Assembly (NCBI GenBank): GCA_029254375.1 | Contig: JAQWXR010000001.1 | Location: 1 to 64,000, forward strand | Reading direction: 5' to 3' | Source of the DNA: Schleiferiaceae bacterium | GTDB lineage: Bacteria; Bacteroidota; Bacteroidia; Flavobacteriales; Schleiferiaceae | Length of the DNA stretch: 64,000 bases | Shown: one piece after another, positions 62,968 through 64,000 of the stretch | How positions within the stretch are numbered: position 1 is the first letter of the stretch | How the letters are laid out: the number at the start of each line of letters is the position of its first letter | The notes under the pieces: model-generated | Seen by the model: only the letters and a program-made list of their open reading frames with translations | Databases searched by the model: none | Told to the model about the DNA's origin: nothing | Position numbers and translations under genes: made by a program

Positions 62968-63748
62968 CCGCCTGGGCAATGGCTTCGGCAATGTCTAATA
63001 CTTGAACACTACCTTCTTTTTCAAAGTGCTTGACACCGTCGGTCATCATCGTATTGCAAAAAGGGCAACCGGTAGCAATAATAGCTGGCTCGGTAGCCAA
63101 GGCTTCTTCCGCGCGTTCGTGGTTGATGTCTCTATCTCCTGCTTCCGGTTCTTTGAACATCTGGGCACCCCCAGCACCGCAGCAGAGACCCTGCTTTTTG
63201 CATCGACGCATCTCCGTCAATTCGGCCTCTAGAGTAGATAAAAGTTCCCGAGGCGCCTCATATTCCTGATTGACACGACCCAAGTAGCAGGGATCGTGAA
63301 AAACGATGCGTTTGCCCTTGAATGCCCCTCCCTCCACTTTCAGCTTGCCTTCTTTGAGCAGCGTCTGGAGGTATTGGGTGTGATGATAGACTTCAAAACT
63401 TCCACCAAGCTCTGGGTATTCATTTTTTAGGGTATTGAAGCAATGCGGGCACGTGGTCACGATGCGCTGCACGTCATAGGCATTCAAGATCTCAATATTG
63501 GCCAGGGCTTGCATTTGGAATAGGAACTCATTTCCCGCCCGGCGGGCAGGGTCTCCCGTGCAGCTTTCTTCTGCGCCTAAAACGGCAAAGGACACTCCTG
63601 AACGCTGAAGCAATCGAGCGAACGCTTTGGTTATTTTTTTGGCGCGGTCATCAAAGCTTCCTGCACAACCAACCCAGAACAACACATCCGGTTTTTCACC
63701 ACGTTGGGTCATTTCAGCTAGGGTAGGGACGTGTAAGGCTTCCATCAT
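62957..63748 (-). CDS. CCG-domain (Fe-S) protein
   Basis: The protein has 263 residues. Two cysteine-rich CCG-type segments: VTTCPHCFNTLKNEYPE with the later HDPCYLGR, and GLCCGAGGAQMF with GCPFCNTMM, as in the heterodisulfide reductase/GlpC/LutA group. These domains bind an Fe-S cluster and pass electrons for partner oxidoreductases; in Bacteroidota a ferredoxin-like partner is usually upstream, here likely beyond the window. Confidence 0.88.
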   Translation of the reverse strand: MMEALHVPTLAEMTQRGEKPDVLFWVGCAGSFDDRAKKITKAFARLLQRSGVSFAVLGAEESCTGDPARRAGNEFLFQMQALANIEILNAYDVQRIVTTCPHCFNTLKNEYPELGGSFEVYHHTQYLQTLLKEGKLKVEGGAFKGKRIVFHDPCYLGRVNQEYEAPRELLSTLEAELTEMRRCKKQGLCCGAGGAQMFKEPEAGDRDINHERAEEALATEPAIIATGCPFCNTMMTDGVKHFEKEGSVQVLDIAEAIAQADEL

Positions 63749-63751
63749 GTT

Positions 63752-64000
63752 TTATGCTTCAAATACTTCAATTGTGGCAGACTTGCGAACCAAATCCGTA
63801 AAGGCTCCCGAGTAGCGGGTGGCGCGTACAATGTGATTGTCAATCCAATGATAATTTCCGCCTCGTGGTTTACCCATCAATAGGCCGTGATAAGGGAAGG
63901 CATTAGCTTGAAGCCAATCTTCCGTTACCACGCGCTGTTCTTCAGTACGAGAGGTGAAGAAGGTAATGATATGTCCCTGGGCGTACCATTTCTGAATGGT
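63752..64000 (-). CDS. C-terminal part of a HAD-like protein (partial)
   Basis: The reverse frame is open from the window edge to TAA at 63752, giving the last 82 residues. GHIITFFTSRTEEQR, GLLMGKPRGGNYHWIDN and HIVRATRY match small Bacteroidota HAD-like proteins often mislabelled phosphoheptose isomerase; the TSRTEE and KPRGGNYHWID segments resemble the HAD motif II and C-terminal motifs. The N-terminus lies outside the window. Confidence 0.72.
   Translation of the reverse strand, partial: TIQKWYAQGHIITFFTSRTEEQRVVTEDWLQANAFPYHGLLMGKPRGGNYHWIDNHIVRATRYSGAFTDLVRKSATIEVFEA

Overview
The window looks like the chromosome of a free-living, probably marine member of the Bacteroidota (Flavobacteriales, possibly near Cryomorphaceae/Schleiferiaceae). 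The evidence is Bacteroidota-type promoters (TAnnTTTG -7 boxes) in front of many genes, a type IX secretion C-terminal sorting domain, several families largely confined to the phylum (DUF3822, DUF4293, DUF4920, DUF5777), a Rho factor with a long charged disordered insert, and a fused isobutyryl-CoA-type mutase (IcmF). No phylogenetic test was possible. No rRNA, tRNA, IS element or CRISPR array was recognised.

Layout. (a) 134-10383 is an AT-richer block: a MocR-like regulator faces a co-directional run of two secreted proteins, a DcuC-type carrier, isoaspartyl dipeptidase, a porin, a secreted M14 metallopeptidase and a second porin. It reads as an outer-membrane-to-cytoplasm scavenging route for beta-aspartyl peptides. 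(b) 10538-19378 holds housekeeping and metabolic genes: rdgB, rsmD with DUF3822, a RecD-like helicase, a HAD phosphatase and icmF. (c) 19424-28167 holds xth, an 8-bp tandem repeat, the bS6-bS18-bL9 operon, an O-antigen-ligase-like protein, a VIT1/Ccc1 transporter, a CruF-like carotenoid protein, dnaX and NADP-isocitrate dehydrogenase. (d) 28261-35225 is a surface-polysaccharide locus: two GT2 glycosyltransferases, a sulfotransferase, Wzt/Wzm ABC export and a MacB-like permease. (e) 35278-49632 has aconitase, a UMF1-type MFS carrier, a haem lipoprotein/YceI/DUF5777 trio, L-2-hydroxyglutarate oxidase, an AspA/AstE-family hydrolase, purB, plsC and mpl. (f) 49639-64000 has pyrR-pyrB, rho, truA, an MsbA-like exporter, a YceI lipoprotein, ilvE, a His-tailed DUF4920 protein with a haem-motif lipoprotein, a Nudix hydrolase, a CCG-domain Fe-S protein and the 3' end of a HAD-like gene cut by the window edge.

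Most noteworthy: the MocR-like regulator has lost the PLP lysine and two other cofactor contacts; dnaX lacks the usual zinc module and carries an A10 run preceded by AAGGAG, with stops in both shifted frames just downstream (a tau/gamma-type recoding site); in several genes the -7 box ends exactly 4 nt before the ATG, implying leaderless mRNAs; two terminators run straight into the -7 box of the next gene; and palindromic operator candidates sit in the promoters of aconitase and of a YceI lipoprotein.

Most coding-region edges are tight: many genes overlap by ATGA or by a few bases, convergent pairs overlap at their 3' ends, and several divergent pairs share less than 50 bp, so promoters are embedded in neighbouring coding sequence.
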